From contig NZ_CP034930.1 in assembly GCF_004014855.1 (NCBI RefSeq), positions 62,001-126,000 of the forward strand: DNA of 64,000 bases. Direction: 5' to 3'. The notes beneath the pieces were generated by a model, which saw only the letters and a list, made by a program, of their open reading frames with translations, was not told the DNA's origin and ran no database searches. A program made the position numbers and the translations under genes. Positions within the stretch are counted from its first letter, which is position 1. Each line of letters opens with the position of its first letter. Shown one piece after another: positions 1 to 8,351 of this stretch. The DNA is from Apibacter raozihei. GTDB taxonomy: Bacteria > Bacteroidota > Bacteroidia > Flavobacteriales > Weeksellaceae.

Positions 1-631
1 GAATCAGCCTGTCTAAAAACTCAATAACAGTAACTTCTGCCCCTAATCGTTTGTAAACAGATCCTAACTCTAAACCTATAACTCCCCCACCTATGACTAA
101 CAGATGCTTAGGTATTTCTTTAAGGTTTAAAGCTTCCGTAGAAGTAATAATCCGCTCTTTATCTACGGGCGCAAAAGGTAAGTTAACAGGTTTGGAACCC
201 GTTGCTATAATAAAATACTTAGATTCTAACTCTTCACTGCTACCATCTTCTTTTTTAACAGCCAGCCGTGTGGCAGATATAAAAGTTCCTACTCCCTGAA
301 AAACTGAAATTTTATTTTTATCCATAAGGAAATTAATTCCTTTGGTTGTTTGTTCAACTACCTCATTTTTTCTTTGAATCATTCTTCCTAAATCTACTTT
401 AGGAGTATCTATTTGTATTCCGAAATTTTCGAAATTATGAAGTGCATTATGAAAATGCTCAGAAGAATCCAACAAAGCTTTTGAAGGTATGCAGCCTACA
501 TTCAGGCAGGTGCCTCCTAAAGTTGAATATTTTTCAATTAAAGCAGTTTTAAATCCCAATTGCGCACAACGTATTGCAGCAACATATCCTCCGGGACCTG
601 AACCTATTATGGTTACATCAAAATTATTCAT
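1..631 (-). CDS. lpdA: dihydrolipoyl dehydrogenase (N-terminal 210 residues, cut by window start)
   Basis: E3 flavoprotein that reoxidises dihydrolipoamide in 2-oxoacid dehydrogenase complexes. Translating the minus strand from the ATG at 629-631 gives an FAD-binding GSGPGG motif at residues 10-15 and the redox-active disulfide motif GGTCLNVGCIPSK with C42 and C47. Near the window edge a second dinucleotide-binding motif, VIGGGVIGLELGS, starts the NAD domain. About 210 of the usual ~465 residues are present; the rest lies beyond position 1. No neighbouring E1 or E2 gene is visible. Identification is firm from the active-site motif; which complex it serves cannot be told. Confidence 0.93.
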   Translation of the reverse strand, partial: MNNFDVTIIGSGPGGYVAAIRCAQLGFKTALIEKYSTLGGTCLNVGCIPSKALLDSSEHFHNALHNFENFGIQIDTPKVDLGRMIQRKNEVVEQTTKGINFLMDKNKISVFQGVGTFISATRLAVKKEDGSSEELESKYFIIATGSKPVNLPFAPVDKERIITSTEALNLKEIPKHLLVIGGGVIGLELGSVYKRLGAEVTVIEFLDRLI

Positions 632-654
632 GGTTTAATTTGTATTGTATATTT

Positions 655-685
655 CAAATATATAAAATTGAACCCAGATAATAAA
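655..685 (-). promoter_or_regulatory. Bacteroidota-type promoter for lpdA
   Basis: On the minus strand the -7 element TATATTTG (655-662) fits TANNTTTG, and TTTA (682-685) stands 19 bp upstream in place of the -33 TTTG. It lies about 25 bp before the lpdA start codon. The -33 box is off by one base. Confidence 0.55.
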
Positions 686-783
686 GAATTTTCATTTTAT
701 ATATCAGAGTAATTTTTATCGTCATATTTTAGTAGAATTTAATAAATAGCTGAAGGTCTAGATTGCACTGTAAAATCAATGTA

Positions 784-1335
784 TTATCTCCATTTCCATC
801 GGGGAAATTTCAAAATTTCAATTGAATTTTCTTGAGCTATTTCATAAATTCGTTCTGTTAGCTCCTCAGAGTTTATTAAATTCCGTTTAGGAACAATAAT
901 ATTTCTACCTCCGTTTAGCTTGATAAAAACATGAGTAGGTAATTCATAAATAGTTTCAATATCTGAAATTTCAATTTTACCTGAATCTTTACCACTGGTG
1001 ATGGTCAAATCTGAACCAATAGTAAGGCTTAAATTTTCTATGTTTGATTGATTAAAATTTTTATTTACCAATCTTTTATAGTATCTTTTGTAAATCCAAC
1101 GGGAATAGATAGGATATATAAAGATAAATCCTAACCCGAATAAACTAAAATAAATAGCCAGATAGGTGTTTTTTTGAACATAAAAAAACAAGGCTAAAAT
1201 AAAAAAAGTAGAAGTCCATAGGATTAATCCTCTTCTTCGTTGTTTTTTTACAAATGAATTGATGGAAGCACTGAAAAGTTGATGAGTCAAATAATCATCA
1301 GCAGTGATTTGATAGGTAAATAAAGATTCTTTCAT
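784..1335 (-). CDS. YcxB-like two-TM membrane protein
   Basis: A 183-aa protein with a soluble N-terminal ~35 residues, two adjacent hydrophobic helices (about residues 38-55 and 58-78), a basic loop (RWIYKRYYKRL) and a C-terminal soluble beta-rich half. The last part (GKIEISDIETIYELPTHVFIKL, then IIVPKR) resembles the C-terminal segment of YcxB-like proteins, whose function is unknown. It is likely an inner-membrane protein. It has 138 bp to its upstream neighbour and probably its own promoter, although I see no clear TANNTTTG box. Family assignment rests on layout and the C-terminal motif only. Confidence 0.6.
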   Translation of the reverse strand: MKESLFTYQITADDYLTHQLFSASINSFVKKQRRRGLILWTSTFFILALFFYVQKNTYLAIYFSLFGLGFIFIYPIYSRWIYKRYYKRLVNKNFNQSNIENLSLTIGSDLTITSGKDSGKIEISDIETIYELPTHVFIKLNGGRNIIVPKRNLINSEELTERIYEIAQENSIEILKFPRWKWR

Positions 1336-1473
1336 TATTTTAGGTAACAGATTATATAATTATTAAATTTCCTGCAAAAGCACATTTCTTATTTAGATCA
1401 GTAAATATACTAATCTTTCTATGTTTACGTACAGACTGTGCTCAATCTAAATGATCAAAAATCTGAAATACCT

Positions 1474-1995
1474 TTATAAATTACTTTTTTGTTTAATGCA
1501 TTTAATTTGCTTCTTAATTTTTTTCATAGCCCAATCATAATGACTGGACGTTGCCGATACACAATAACTACCTAAGCTAGTAGTTCCTGTCCATGAAAAA
1601 TATTGATTAGTAAATAATTGTTCATTTCTAAAGCTTTTAACAAGCGCAATTACTTCCGAATGGCTTTTTTCCACCATACGAACAGACTCCCGATAAGGAG
1701 TTTTCTGATGTTTCTCCCATAAAACTAAATTCATTTGTGGATAAGTTTTCCAATTATATGGTTCTGGTAAAAAATTACTTTTATTTCCTGACTGATTAGA
1801 AACTATCCAGTTTAAGAGTAATTGGTGCCATTCATATAAATGAATGAGAATATCTCGAATGTTTTTGTCTCTGTCTTCAAAAAAAAATGATTTTTCCTGT
1901 TCTTTTTCTGACAGAGAATTTATGAGTAGAAATAGTTTTGTAAAATTTCCCTCTCCTAATTCTATTAATTGTTCTTTTGTGGTTGGTCTCGCCAT
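1474..1995 (-). CDS. ClbS/DfsB family four-helix protein (DUF1706)
   Basis: A 173-aa cytoplasmic protein starting MARPTTKEQLIELGE, a typical start of ClbS/DfsB (DinB-like helical bundle) proteins. The first half has the DILIHLYEWHQLLLNWI helix and the second half a FSWTGTTSLGSYCVSATSSHYDWAMKKIKK segment-like ending characteristic of the family, including the conserved SHYDWA. The founding member ClbS is a cyclopropane hydrolase that protects colibactin producers; most relatives have unknown substrates. It lies 9 bp downstream of the AraC/GyrI-like regulator, so the two are very likely one operon. Family is well supported; substrate is unknown. Confidence 0.82.
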   Translation of the reverse strand: MARPTTKEQLIELGEGNFTKLFLLINSLSEKEQEKSFFFEDRDKNIRDILIHLYEWHQLLLNWIVSNQSGNKSNFLPEPYNWKTYPQMNLVLWEKHQKTPYRESVRMVEKSHSEVIALVKSFRNEQLFTNQYFSWTGTTSLGSYCVSATSSHYDWAMKKIKKQIKCIKQKSNL

Positions 1996-2004
1996 ATTAA
2001 TGGG

Positions 2005-2853
2005 TTATATTACTATAGGAATATATATTTTAGTAATTCTTTCATCTACATTTTCATAATAATTAACATATTCTTCGAAAGATATACCAAATCGTAACTT
2101 ATAAGTTCTATCTGCTGATATGAGATCATAATACTCCTGAAGTCCACAATAATCACCTTTCAACTTATAAACCGCATACGCCCCTCCCTTAACTTGGAGT
2201 TTTCCGAATTCAGCATGAGGGTTTATTTCTTTATCAATTGATGCACATGCATAAAAAAAGCAATTATCATGTGAGGCTACATTAGGATCATTAAAACTAA
2301 TTCCAAAAAATCGGGTGGTTTCTGTTAGTAAGTTATTTTCATTTAGATAGCAAAGCAATTTATTCCAGGAATAATTATAAATGTCCGGCTCTCCATACTT
2401 ACCTATTATCCGAAGATACACTAAATTTAAATCTTCTTCAACCATAGTACAGGATTCTGGGAATCGTATATTTTCATTTGCATTTTCTATATTGTTGTTT
2501 ATTTTTAATTTTAACTGATTGACAAATTTTCTAGGCGAAATACCTAAATGATTTTTGAAAGCTTTTGAAAAAGATTGAGGATTATCATAACCAACCATTT
2601 CTGCTAAACAGGTAAGGCTCAAATCTTCGATCTGCATATATAAGACAGCTCTTTCAACACGTTGTCTTACTATGTAAGTTAAAACAGACTCTTTTAACTC
2701 TTGCTGCATGATGCGAAGCAGATGCCTAGTGGAAACATGAACTAAATTTGATAATACCTCTAAACTCAACGAAGAATGCAAGTTTGCGTTAATATAATCC
2801 AAAACTATATTGACTTTTTCTTTATATATTTTTTTTGTAGCTTCTTTTTTCAC
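2005..2853 (-). CDS. AraC-family regulator with C-terminal GyrI-like effector domain
   Basis: 282 aa. Residues ~10-115 form an AraC double helix-turn-helix, with the second HTH ending in the family signature FSKAFKNHLGISPRKF. Residues ~130-282 resemble the GyrI/Rob-type small-molecule binding domain (start NIRFPESCTMVEEDLNLVYLR, end ERITKIYIPI). This is the Rob/SoxS-like layout with DNA binding first. The start is a GTG at 2851-2853: an in-frame TAG lies two codons upstream and no early ATG follows. It is immediately upstream of the ClbS-like gene, which is its likely target. The ligand is unknown. Confidence 0.85.
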   Translation of the reverse strand: MKKEATKKIYKEKVNIVLDYINANLHSSLSLEVLSNLVHVSTRHLLRIMQQELKESVLTYIVRQRVERAVLYMQIEDLSLTCLAEMVGYDNPQSFSKAFKNHLGISPRKFVNQLKLKINNNIENANENIRFPESCTMVEEDLNLVYLRIIGKYGEPDIYNYSWNKLLCYLNENNLLTETTRFFGISFNDPNVASHDNCFFYACASIDKEINPHAEFGKLQVKGGAYAVYKLKGDYCGLQEYYDLISADRTYKLRFGISFEEYVNYYENVDERITKIYIPIVI

Positions 2854-3495
2854 AATCTACATTTATAATATACGTAAAGTTACAACTTTCAATTTCTAGA
2901 ATGTTGTCCAATCCCGACAATACTTTCCTAAAAAAGTAAAACACCCCATTAGAAATTTCTGAGGAAGAACTTTATATTTTAGATATTCAAAAGAAAGTTT
3001 TATAAATTAATTAGCCATATCAATATATATTTTACAAAAAATAGATTTATAGTTTTGTTATTGACATCTACATATATAATAATATACAAATGCTCAATTT
3101 CGTTTATCTGACAGTCACAATTATCTTCTAACCGATAGTAATAATATTAATATTTACGAAATACTTAAATTTTAATTAGTATCCTATCTATAATATTGCT
3201 TCTAATATCACTCTTTAAATATCTTTTTTTGTGAAAAAAACATGATTTTTAAACATCTAAAAACTTAATATAAATTATTATTTAATGAAAAAAATAAAAA
3301 AAATAATTCCTTTCAATAATATAGCCATAATCAATTTATATTAATATAAATAATGATTTTATACTTCATTTACACATATAATATTAATTATTTTAATGAA
3401 ATTCTAATAAATTTACATAAAACGAAATCTTTTTTTTTTATTTTCGTATTACAATTTAATTTAAATATTTTTTCACAAATTAACTACGAAAACTT
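2854..3495. other. AT-rich intergenic region, 642 bp, no gene seen
   Basis: This gap lies between divergently transcribed genes and must hold promoters for both. It is extremely AT-rich with many A and T runs, and no reading frame of note. Just before the plus-strand gene, ACGAAA (3422-3427) and TTTCGT (3442-3447) form a short inverted repeat around a T-run. I find no convincing TANNTTTG box, tRNA or structured RNA. Confidence 0.6.
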
Positions 3496-4215
3496 ATGAA
3501 AAAACAGTTTTTACTCTTACCAATAACCTTGTTATCGGTATTATCTTATTCTCAAGTGGGGATCAACACTACAACTCCATTAAAAACACTACACGTAAAT
3601 GGATCACTGCAAATTGTAAATGAATTAAGTACCGGAGGAAGTGCAGACACAGCAGGATCACCGGGATCAGCTGGTGAAATACTAACTTCACAGGGAGAAG
3701 GTAACGCTCCTACTTGGGAAAAAATAAGCAATGTATTAGCTATTGGCAACATAAGCAATGCCTATTACATACAAGGAACCAGCTCTGTTGTAGTAGCAGA
3801 AGGTAAAACAGCTGATGTTACGGGGTTAAGTATTACTTTAACTGTACCTCCCGGCAAAACACAAACTTTCTTATTTACTATTTTAGGTTTTGCTACACAA
3901 ATAAATAGCAGAACAACCCAAGGAATTTTTTCTCTTTTACAAAATGATGTAAAAATATCATCAGCATTTGCTTCTAAAGCAGGTCAATTTGTTTCTAACA
4001 TTACAGGAGTAGCTGGATTAAAAGATATGCCGGTTCCCGTAACTTTTTTAAGATCCGTAACGCTTCCTTCCGGGACTTATAATTTTAAAGTTCAGTACAA
4101 GTCTTGGGTTGGAAGCTCTACAATCAATTACATTCCTACCATCTATAAAGGCTATGATGGTGATAACGAAGCCATGCTCTCTAAAATGCAGATATTAGTT
4201 TATAATAATAATTAA
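3496..4215 (+). CDS. secreted surface protein of Bacteroidota (unknown function)
   Basis: 239 aa with a cleavable signal peptide (MKKQFLLLPITLLSVLSYSQ; likely cut after SYS or SQ). The mature N-terminus VGINTTTPLKTLHVNGSLQI is the motif that opens many Flavobacteriia exported proteins related to phage-spike or head-domain repeats, followed by a Gly/Ser/Ala-rich linker (about residues 45-65). The C-terminal ~150 residues are beta-rich and unassigned. No T9SS sorting tail or membrane helix is seen. It stands alone, closed by a strong hairpin terminator at 4281-4318. Extracellular location is likely; function is not known. Confidence 0.7.
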   Translation: MKKQFLLLPITLLSVLSYSQVGINTTTPLKTLHVNGSLQIVNELSTGGSADTAGSPGSAGEILTSQGEGNAPTWEKISNVLAIGNISNAYYIQGTSSVVVAEGKTADVTGLSITLTVPPGKTQTFLFTILGFATQINSRTTQGIFSLLQNDVKISSAFASKAGQFVSNITGVAGLKDMPVPVTFLRSVTLPSGTYNFKVQYKSWVGSSTINYIPTIYKGYDGDNEAMLSKMQILVYNNN

Positions 4216-4280
4216 ATTTCACATTAAAATCAATCATTATTTTAGTAAAGTATAAACATTAAAACATATTTTTAAAAATA

Positions 4281-4318
4281 AAAAAAAGAAAGATTAAAAA
4301 TTTAATCTTTCTTTTTTT
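4281..4318. terminator. bidirectional terminator between surface gene and glyS
   Basis: Perfect 18-bp inverted repeat (4281-4298 with 4301-4318) flanked by A-run and T-run, so it yields a U-tract in both directions. It sits between two convergent genes, 65 bp after the plus-strand stop and 20 bp from the glyS stop. Confidence 0.9.
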
Positions 4319-4337
4319 ACTTTATAATAAACTCTTA

Positions 4338-5876
4338 TTAAATTTTTTTCAAAAGAGTTTTCATATCAACTTTTTCACTGATTATTTTATGAAGTGAATT
4401 AACGGAAACTCTTTCCTGAGCCATAGTATCTCTATCTCGAATAGTCACCATATGATCATTTAATGTATCATGATCTATTGTTACGCAATAAGGAGTACCA
4501 ATAGCATCTTGTCGGCGATATCTTTTTCCAATAGCATCTTTATCTTCATACATAACATTAAAATCATATTTTAAATCGTTACATATTTTTTCAGCATATT
4601 CCGGTAAACCATCTTTTTTTATTAATGGAAAAACGGCTACCTTAATAGGTGCTAATGCCGGTGGCAATGAAAGAACAACTCTAGAGGAACCGTCTTCCAA
4701 CTCTTCATCTCTCAAGCAACTTGAAATTAAGGCTAAGAACATTCTGTCAAGACCGATGGATGTTTCTACCACAAAAGGAACATAGTTTTTGTTAAGTTCC
4801 GGATCAAAATATTGTAATTTTTTGCCCGAATATTTTTCATGTGCTGAAAGATCAAAATCTGTACGTGAATGAATTCCTTCAAGCTCTTTGAAACCAAACG
4901 GAAATTTAAATTCTATATCTGTAGCTGCATTAGCATAATGAGCTAATTTTTCATGATCATGAAAACGATAACTTTCCTGCCCTAGACCTAATGCCAAATG
5001 CCATTTTAATCGTTTTTCTTTCCATTCTTCAAAATGAGAAAGCTCAGTTCCCGGAGGAACGAAAAACTGCATTTCCATTTGTTCAAATTCACGCATTCTG
5101 AATATAAATTGTCTGGCAACAATTTCGTTTCTGAAAGCTTTACCAATTTGAGCAATACCAAAAGGTAATTTCTTCCTGCCGGTTTTTTGTACATTCAAAT
5201 AATTCACAAAAATTCCCTGTGCTGTTTCAGGACGTAAATATAAATCCGTTGCAGACTCAGCCGTAGAACCTAATTTGGTTCCAAACATAAGATTAAATTG
5301 TCGAACTTCCGTCCAATTTTTAGATCCTGTTTCCGGATCAGAAATACCTAATTCCTCTATCAAAGCTTTAGTATCTGCCAAATTAGTTTCCAGCGACTTA
5401 GCCAGTCGTTGTAAAATATCGGCTTTTTGTTTTCTATACTCTAAAACTTTTGGATTAGTTGTTTCAAACTGATTTTGATCAAAAGATTCCCTAAAACGCT
5501 TTCTTGCTTTTTCGATTTCTTTTTTAGCCTTGTCTTCAAATTTTTCTGCGTAATCTTCGACAAGAACATCTGCACGAAATCTCTTTTTACTATCTTTATT
5601 ATCAATTAAGGGATCATTAAAAGCATCAACATGACCGGAAGCTTTCCAAATTGTAGGGTGCATAAATATAGCTGAGTCTATTCCTACTATATTCTCATTG
5701 AGTTGCACCATTGCTTTCCACCAGTATTGTTTTATATTATTTTTTAATTCCGCTCCATTCTGACCATAATCATAAATTGCTGAAAGTCCATCATAAATTT
5801 CACTGGATGGAAAAACAAATCCATACTCTTTCGCATGAGCAACTACCTTTTTTAATATATCTTCCTGAGATTTCAT
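4338..5876 (-). CDS. glyS: glycine--tRNA ligase (single-chain type)
   Basis: Class II aminoacyl-tRNA synthetase that charges tRNA-Gly. 512 aa, the homodimeric alpha2 type. It starts with the DILKKVVAHAKEYGFVFPSS catalytic-domain opening, carries motif 2 (AFRNEIVARQFIFRMREFEQ) and motif 3 (ETSIGLDRMFLAL), and ends in the anticodon-binding domain (LAPIKVAVFPL to the C-terminus). Length is normal for the family. The start is the ATG at 5874-5876; TAAATTTG at 5912-5919 (minus strand) is a possible -7 box about 36 bp upstream. Single-gene unit, convergent with the surface protein gene. Confidence 0.97.
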   Translation of the reverse strand: MKSQEDILKKVVAHAKEYGFVFPSSEIYDGLSAIYDYGQNGAELKNNIKQYWWKAMVQLNENIVGIDSAIFMHPTIWKASGHVDAFNDPLIDNKDSKKRFRADVLVEDYAEKFEDKAKKEIEKARKRFRESFDQNQFETTNPKVLEYRKQKADILQRLAKSLETNLADTKALIEELGISDPETGSKNWTEVRQFNLMFGTKLGSTAESATDLYLRPETAQGIFVNYLNVQKTGRKKLPFGIAQIGKAFRNEIVARQFIFRMREFEQMEMQFFVPPGTELSHFEEWKEKRLKWHLALGLGQESYRFHDHEKLAHYANAATDIEFKFPFGFKELEGIHSRTDFDLSAHEKYSGKKLQYFDPELNKNYVPFVVETSIGLDRMFLALISSCLRDEELEDGSSRVVLSLPPALAPIKVAVFPLIKKDGLPEYAEKICNDLKYDFNVMYEDKDAIGKRYRRQDAIGTPYCVTIDHDTLNDHMVTIRDRDTMAQERVSVNSLHKIISEKVDMKTLLKKI

Positions 5877-6021
5877 ATGTATGTTGTTAGATAAAATTCA
5901 CTTTTAATGCCCAAATTTACTATAAAAATTAAGATTTTCGATTTTTAGCCTTAAATAATACTAAATTACATTGAATGAATACCCGGATACAGATAAAAAA
6001 TATTCATATTTTTAAATAAAT

Positions 6022-6052
6022 TTTGTATATGTGAATTATATATCTATATTTG
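6022..6052 (+). promoter_or_regulatory. Bacteroidota promoter for rpsU
   Basis: TTTG (6022-6025), 19-bp spacer, TATATTTG (6045-6052): an exact fit to the TTTG-N19-TANNTTTG consensus of the Bacteroidota primary sigma factor. It lies 40 bp before the rpsU start. Confidence 0.85.
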
Positions 6053-6092
6053 CACCCTAAAATAATTGAGAATATAAAAAAGAGATGTTATT

Positions 6093-6287
6093 ATGCTAAT
6101 TATTCCAGTAAAAGATGGTGAGTCTATAGATAAAGCTCTAAAAAAATACAAAAGAAAATATGACAAAACAGGCGTTGTAAAAGAGTTGAGAAAAAGACAA
6201 CAATTCACAAAACCTTCTGTCACTAAGAGACAAAAACACATCAGAGCAGCTTACAAACAAAGAATGGAAAGCAAAGAAGAAGCATAA
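6093..6287 (+). CDS. rpsU: 30S ribosomal protein S21
   Basis: 64-aa basic protein of the small ribosomal subunit platform, close to the anti-Shine-Dalgarno end of 16S rRNA. The sequence MLIIPVKDGESIDKALK opens like all bS21 proteins and the rest is a lysine/arginine-rich helix pair. It has its own consensus promoter and its own hairpin terminator, so it is a single-gene unit ahead of xerC. In Bacteroidota bS21 is discussed as part of the reason that Shine-Dalgarno pairing is little used. Confidence 0.97.
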   Translation: MLIIPVKDGESIDKALKKYKRKYDKTGVVKELRKRQQFTKPSVTKRQKHIRAAYKQRMESKEEA

Positions 6288-6337
6288 ACATAGCTTCTAA
6301 GCAATGATACTATGGCCATTAGGCTATAAAAATATAG

Positions 6338-6369
6338 GCAAATAATTCTTTTGAATTATTTGCTTTTTT
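6338..6369 (+). terminator. terminator after rpsU
   Basis: 11-bp perfect stem GCAAATAATTC/GAATTATTTGC (6338-6348 with 6353-6363), TTTT loop, then a run of six T. Lies 50 bp after the rpsU stop. Confidence 0.85.
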
Positions 6370-6475
6370 ATGTATTTAAGTTTTCGGTTCTCGAATTACC
6401 TTCCCCTTACCTACTTCCTTAAATTAAATTGGCTTGTTTTTTGAATTTAATTACATTTGAAAAAAGTCGTTTGAC

Positions 6476-7393
6476 ATGATTGATAAATTTCTGCAATATC
6501 TGGAATTTGAAAAATTATATTCTTCTTTAACTATTTTGAGTTACAAGAGAGATCTTGACGATTTAAAATATTTTTTACTCGAAAGCGAAGGTTTATCAGA
6601 CATTACTAATGCAGATAAAAAACAACTTAGAAACTTCATTATCAGTCTATCCAAAAAAAACTTATCAGAAAAAACTATAAACAGGAAAATATCTACTCTT
6701 CGCAGTTATTATAAGTTTTTGTTAAAAGTTGAAAAAATATCCATAAGCCCTGTAACGAATCTCAAAAATTTAAAAATAAAAAAAAAGGTACTTCTACCTT
6801 ATACTGAAGAAGAAATAAAATTTTTACATCATAATATAACAGATGAAAATAATGAAAAATTAACCGACTTTGAACGGTCTAGAAATTTACTCATTTTTGA
6901 TTTTTTTTATCTTACAGGAATCAGGCGAATAGAATTAATTAATCTGGAAGTTTCTAAAATAAACATACCTGATAAGAATATATCTATTATTGGAAAAAGA
7001 AACAAAGAGCGACTCGTACCTATTACGAATGAATTAATTGAAAAAATTAAAACATATATGTTACTCAGGGAAAATGAAATCTTAACTGTTTCTCAATACT
7101 TTTTTACAGACAAATCAGGTAAAAGATTACAAGAAAAGTTTGTTTATAACCTGATAAATAAGTATCTTAGTAGTGCGACAAGTAAGAATAAAAAAAGCCC
7201 GCATATGTTACGACATACATTTGCCAGCCATTTATTAAACAATGGAGCAGAATTGAATTCAATAAAAGAAATACTGGGTCACAGTAGCCTGGCTGCTACG
7301 CAAATTTACACCCATAGCAATATAGATGATTTAAAACAAGTGTTTAACCACTCCCATCCTTTGGGACTTAAAAACAAAAAAAATGAAAATTAA
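6476..7393 (+). CDS. xerC: site-specific tyrosine recombinase XerC/XerD type
   Basis: Recombinase that resolves chromosome dimers at dif during division. 305 aa with an N-terminal SAM-like core-binding domain (1-90) and a C-terminal catalytic domain. The full catalytic set is visible: R150 (TGIRR), K174 (GKRNKER), H243 and R246 (HMLRHTF), H269 (GHSS), and nucleophile Y278 (IYTH). Length and lack of extra domains fit a housekeeping Xer protein rather than a phage integrase, as does its place between rpsU and hpf. XerC versus XerD cannot be settled here. It overlaps hpf by 11 bp, implying co-translation. Confidence 0.9.
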   Translation: MIDKFLQYLEFEKLYSSLTILSYKRDLDDLKYFLLESEGLSDITNADKKQLRNFIISLSKKNLSEKTINRKISTLRSYYKFLLKVEKISISPVTNLKNLKIKKKVLLPYTEEEIKFLHHNITDENNEKLTDFERSRNLLIFDFFYLTGIRRIELINLEVSKINIPDKNISIIGKRNKERLVPITNELIEKIKTYMLLRENEILTVSQYFFTDKSGKRLQEKFVYNLINKYLSSATSKNKKSPHMLRHTFASHLLNNGAELNSIKEILGHSSLAATQIYTHSNIDDLKQVFNHSHPLGLKNKKNEN

Positions 7394-7676
7394 AGCACAA
7401 GCAGTAAATTTTAATGCACAAGAATCTTTATTAGAATTTTTAGACAAAAAATTATCTAAACTTGATTTATTTTATGATAAAATAGTAAGAGCAAATGTAT
7501 ATATGAAACTGGAAAATTCTACAGATAAAGAAAACAAAACCGTAGATATAATTTTAGAGGTTCCTGGTGATGATTTAGTAGTTAAAAAAACTTCCGCTTC
7601 ATTTGAAGAAAGTATTGACTTATCTTGCGAAGCACTTAAAAAGATGATAATCAAAAAGAAAGAAAAAGTATCCTAA
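7383..7676 (+). CDS. hpf: ribosome hibernation promoting factor, short form (HPF/RaiA)
   Basis: 97-aa protein of the HPF/YfiA family that binds the 30S decoding region in stationary phase. The sequence shows the beta-alpha-beta-beta-beta-alpha pattern: MKIKAQAVNFNAQESLLEF at the start, then an amphipathic C-terminal helix ending in a lysine-rich tail KKMIIKKKEKVS. It lacks the long-form C-terminal dimerisation domain. Start overlaps the xerC 3' end by 11 bp. No terminator is visible; the tRNA promoter follows 27 bp later. Confidence 0.92.
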   Translation: MKIKAQAVNFNAQESLLEFLDKKLSKLDLFYDKIVRANVYMKLENSTDKENKTVDIILEVPGDDLVVKKTSASFEESIDLSCEALKKMIIKKKEKVS

Positions 7677-7703
7677 AAAAAATGAAAAATTTTTTAAATA
7701 AAA

Positions 7704-7734
7704 TTTGGAGATAAAGAAATTTTTTCTACCTTTG
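7704..7734 (+). promoter_or_regulatory. Bacteroidota promoter for the tRNA-tuf operon
   Basis: TTTG (7704-7707), 19-bp spacer, TACCTTTG (7727-7734): exact consensus, 69 bp before the first tRNA. It probably drives all four tRNAs. Confidence 0.87.
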
Positions 7735-7776
7735 CAATCCGTTAAACAAAGAACAACACTTACGATTAACGGATTG
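7735..7776 (+). promoter_or_regulatory. leader hairpin ahead of the tRNA cluster
   Basis: Perfect 11-bp inverted repeat CAATCCGTTAA/TTAACGGATTG (7735-7745 with 7766-7776) around a 20-nt loop. It starts directly after the -7 box, so it forms the very 5' end of the primary tRNA transcript. No U-tract follows. A processing or anti-termination role is inferred. Confidence 0.5.
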
Positions 7777-7803
7777 TTTCTTTGAAATAAAAAATTTTGA
7801 TTA

Positions 7804-7877
7804 GCCGGTATAGCTCAGTTGGCCAGAGCACGTGATTTGTAATCTCGGGGTCGTGGGTTCGAATCCCTCTACCGGCT
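7804..7877 (+). tRNA. tRNA-Thr(TGT)
   Basis: 74-nt cloverleaf. Acceptor GCCGGTA pairs with TACCGGC; D arm TAGCTCAGTTGGCCAGAGCA; anticodon loop TTTGTAA with anticodon TGT; T arm GTGGGTTCGAATCCC. CCA is not encoded. First of the cluster, 10 nt ahead of tRNA-Tyr. Confidence 0.97.
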
Positions 7878-7887
7878 CGTTTTCGAA

Positions 7888-7970
7888 GGGGAGATACTCA
7901 AGCGGCCAACGAGGACAGACTGTAAATCTGTTGGTTTTTACCTTCGGAGGTTCGAATCCTCCTCTCCCCA
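7888..7970 (+). tRNA. tRNA-Tyr(GTA)
   Basis: 83-nt class II tRNA with a long variable arm. Acceptor GGGGAGA pairs with TCTCCCC, discriminator A; anticodon GTA at 7922-7924; T arm GAGGTTCGAATCCTC. CCA is not encoded. Confidence 0.97.
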
Positions 7971-8047
7971 CTAAAAATCAAAAAATTTTGTAATTCTAGC
8001 AAAATATTTTAATTTTGATTTTGAATTACAAAGGTAATTTAAATTAA

Positions 8048-8120
8048 GCGGAAGTAGCTCAGTTGGTAGAGCGTCAGCCTTCCAAGCTGAATGTCGCGAG
8101 TTCGACCCTCGTCTTCCGCT
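8048..8120 (+). tRNA. tRNA-Gly(TCC)
   Basis: 73-nt cloverleaf. Acceptor GCGGAAG pairs with CTTCCGC; anticodon loop CTTCCAA with anticodon TCC; T arm CGAGTTCGACCCTCG. It follows tRNA-Tyr after a 77-nt AT-rich spacer. Confidence 0.97.
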
Positions 8121-8131
8121 CAATTTTATTA

Positions 8132-8203
8132 GCCGATGTAGCTCAGGGGTAGAGCGCTTCCTTGGTAAGGACGAGGTCACGGGTTCAATTCCCGTCATTG
8201 GCT
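8132..8203 (+). tRNA. tRNA-Thr(GGT)
   Basis: 72-nt cloverleaf. Acceptor GCCGATG pairs with CATTGGC (one G-T pair); anticodon loop TTGGTAA with anticodon GGT; T arm ACGGGTTCAATTCCCGT. Last tRNA before tuf. Confidence 0.97.
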
Positions 8204-8285
8204 CTTATCTAAAAACATACTCAATCATTTTTATTTTTTTAATTAAACAATATAAACTTATAAAACAATATTTTTTTTATAAGCT

Positions 8286-8316
8286 ATTGTTATTTAGAAA
8301 TAATTGAGTATATTTG
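8286..8316 (+). promoter_or_regulatory. promoter for tuf
   Basis: ATTG (8286-8289) at the -33 place, 19-bp spacer, TATATTTG (8309-8316) as -7 box. It lies 35 bp before the tuf ATG, giving tuf its own start in addition to possible read-through from the tRNAs. The -33 box has one mismatch. Confidence 0.75.
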
Positions 8317-8351
8317 CACTCATTTTTGGAAATTAAACAAACATATTTATC

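Noticed and set aside
93-299. Plus-strand open frame opposite lpdA
   Set aside because: The minus-strand frame gives a clear dihydrolipoyl dehydrogenase with FAD and disulfide motifs; this is its shadow.
6476-7393. Phage or integron integrase
   Set aside because: Length, lack of added domains, overlap with hpf and the rpsU-xerC-hpf-tRNA-tuf context point to a housekeeping Xer recombinase; no att repeats or phage genes nearby.
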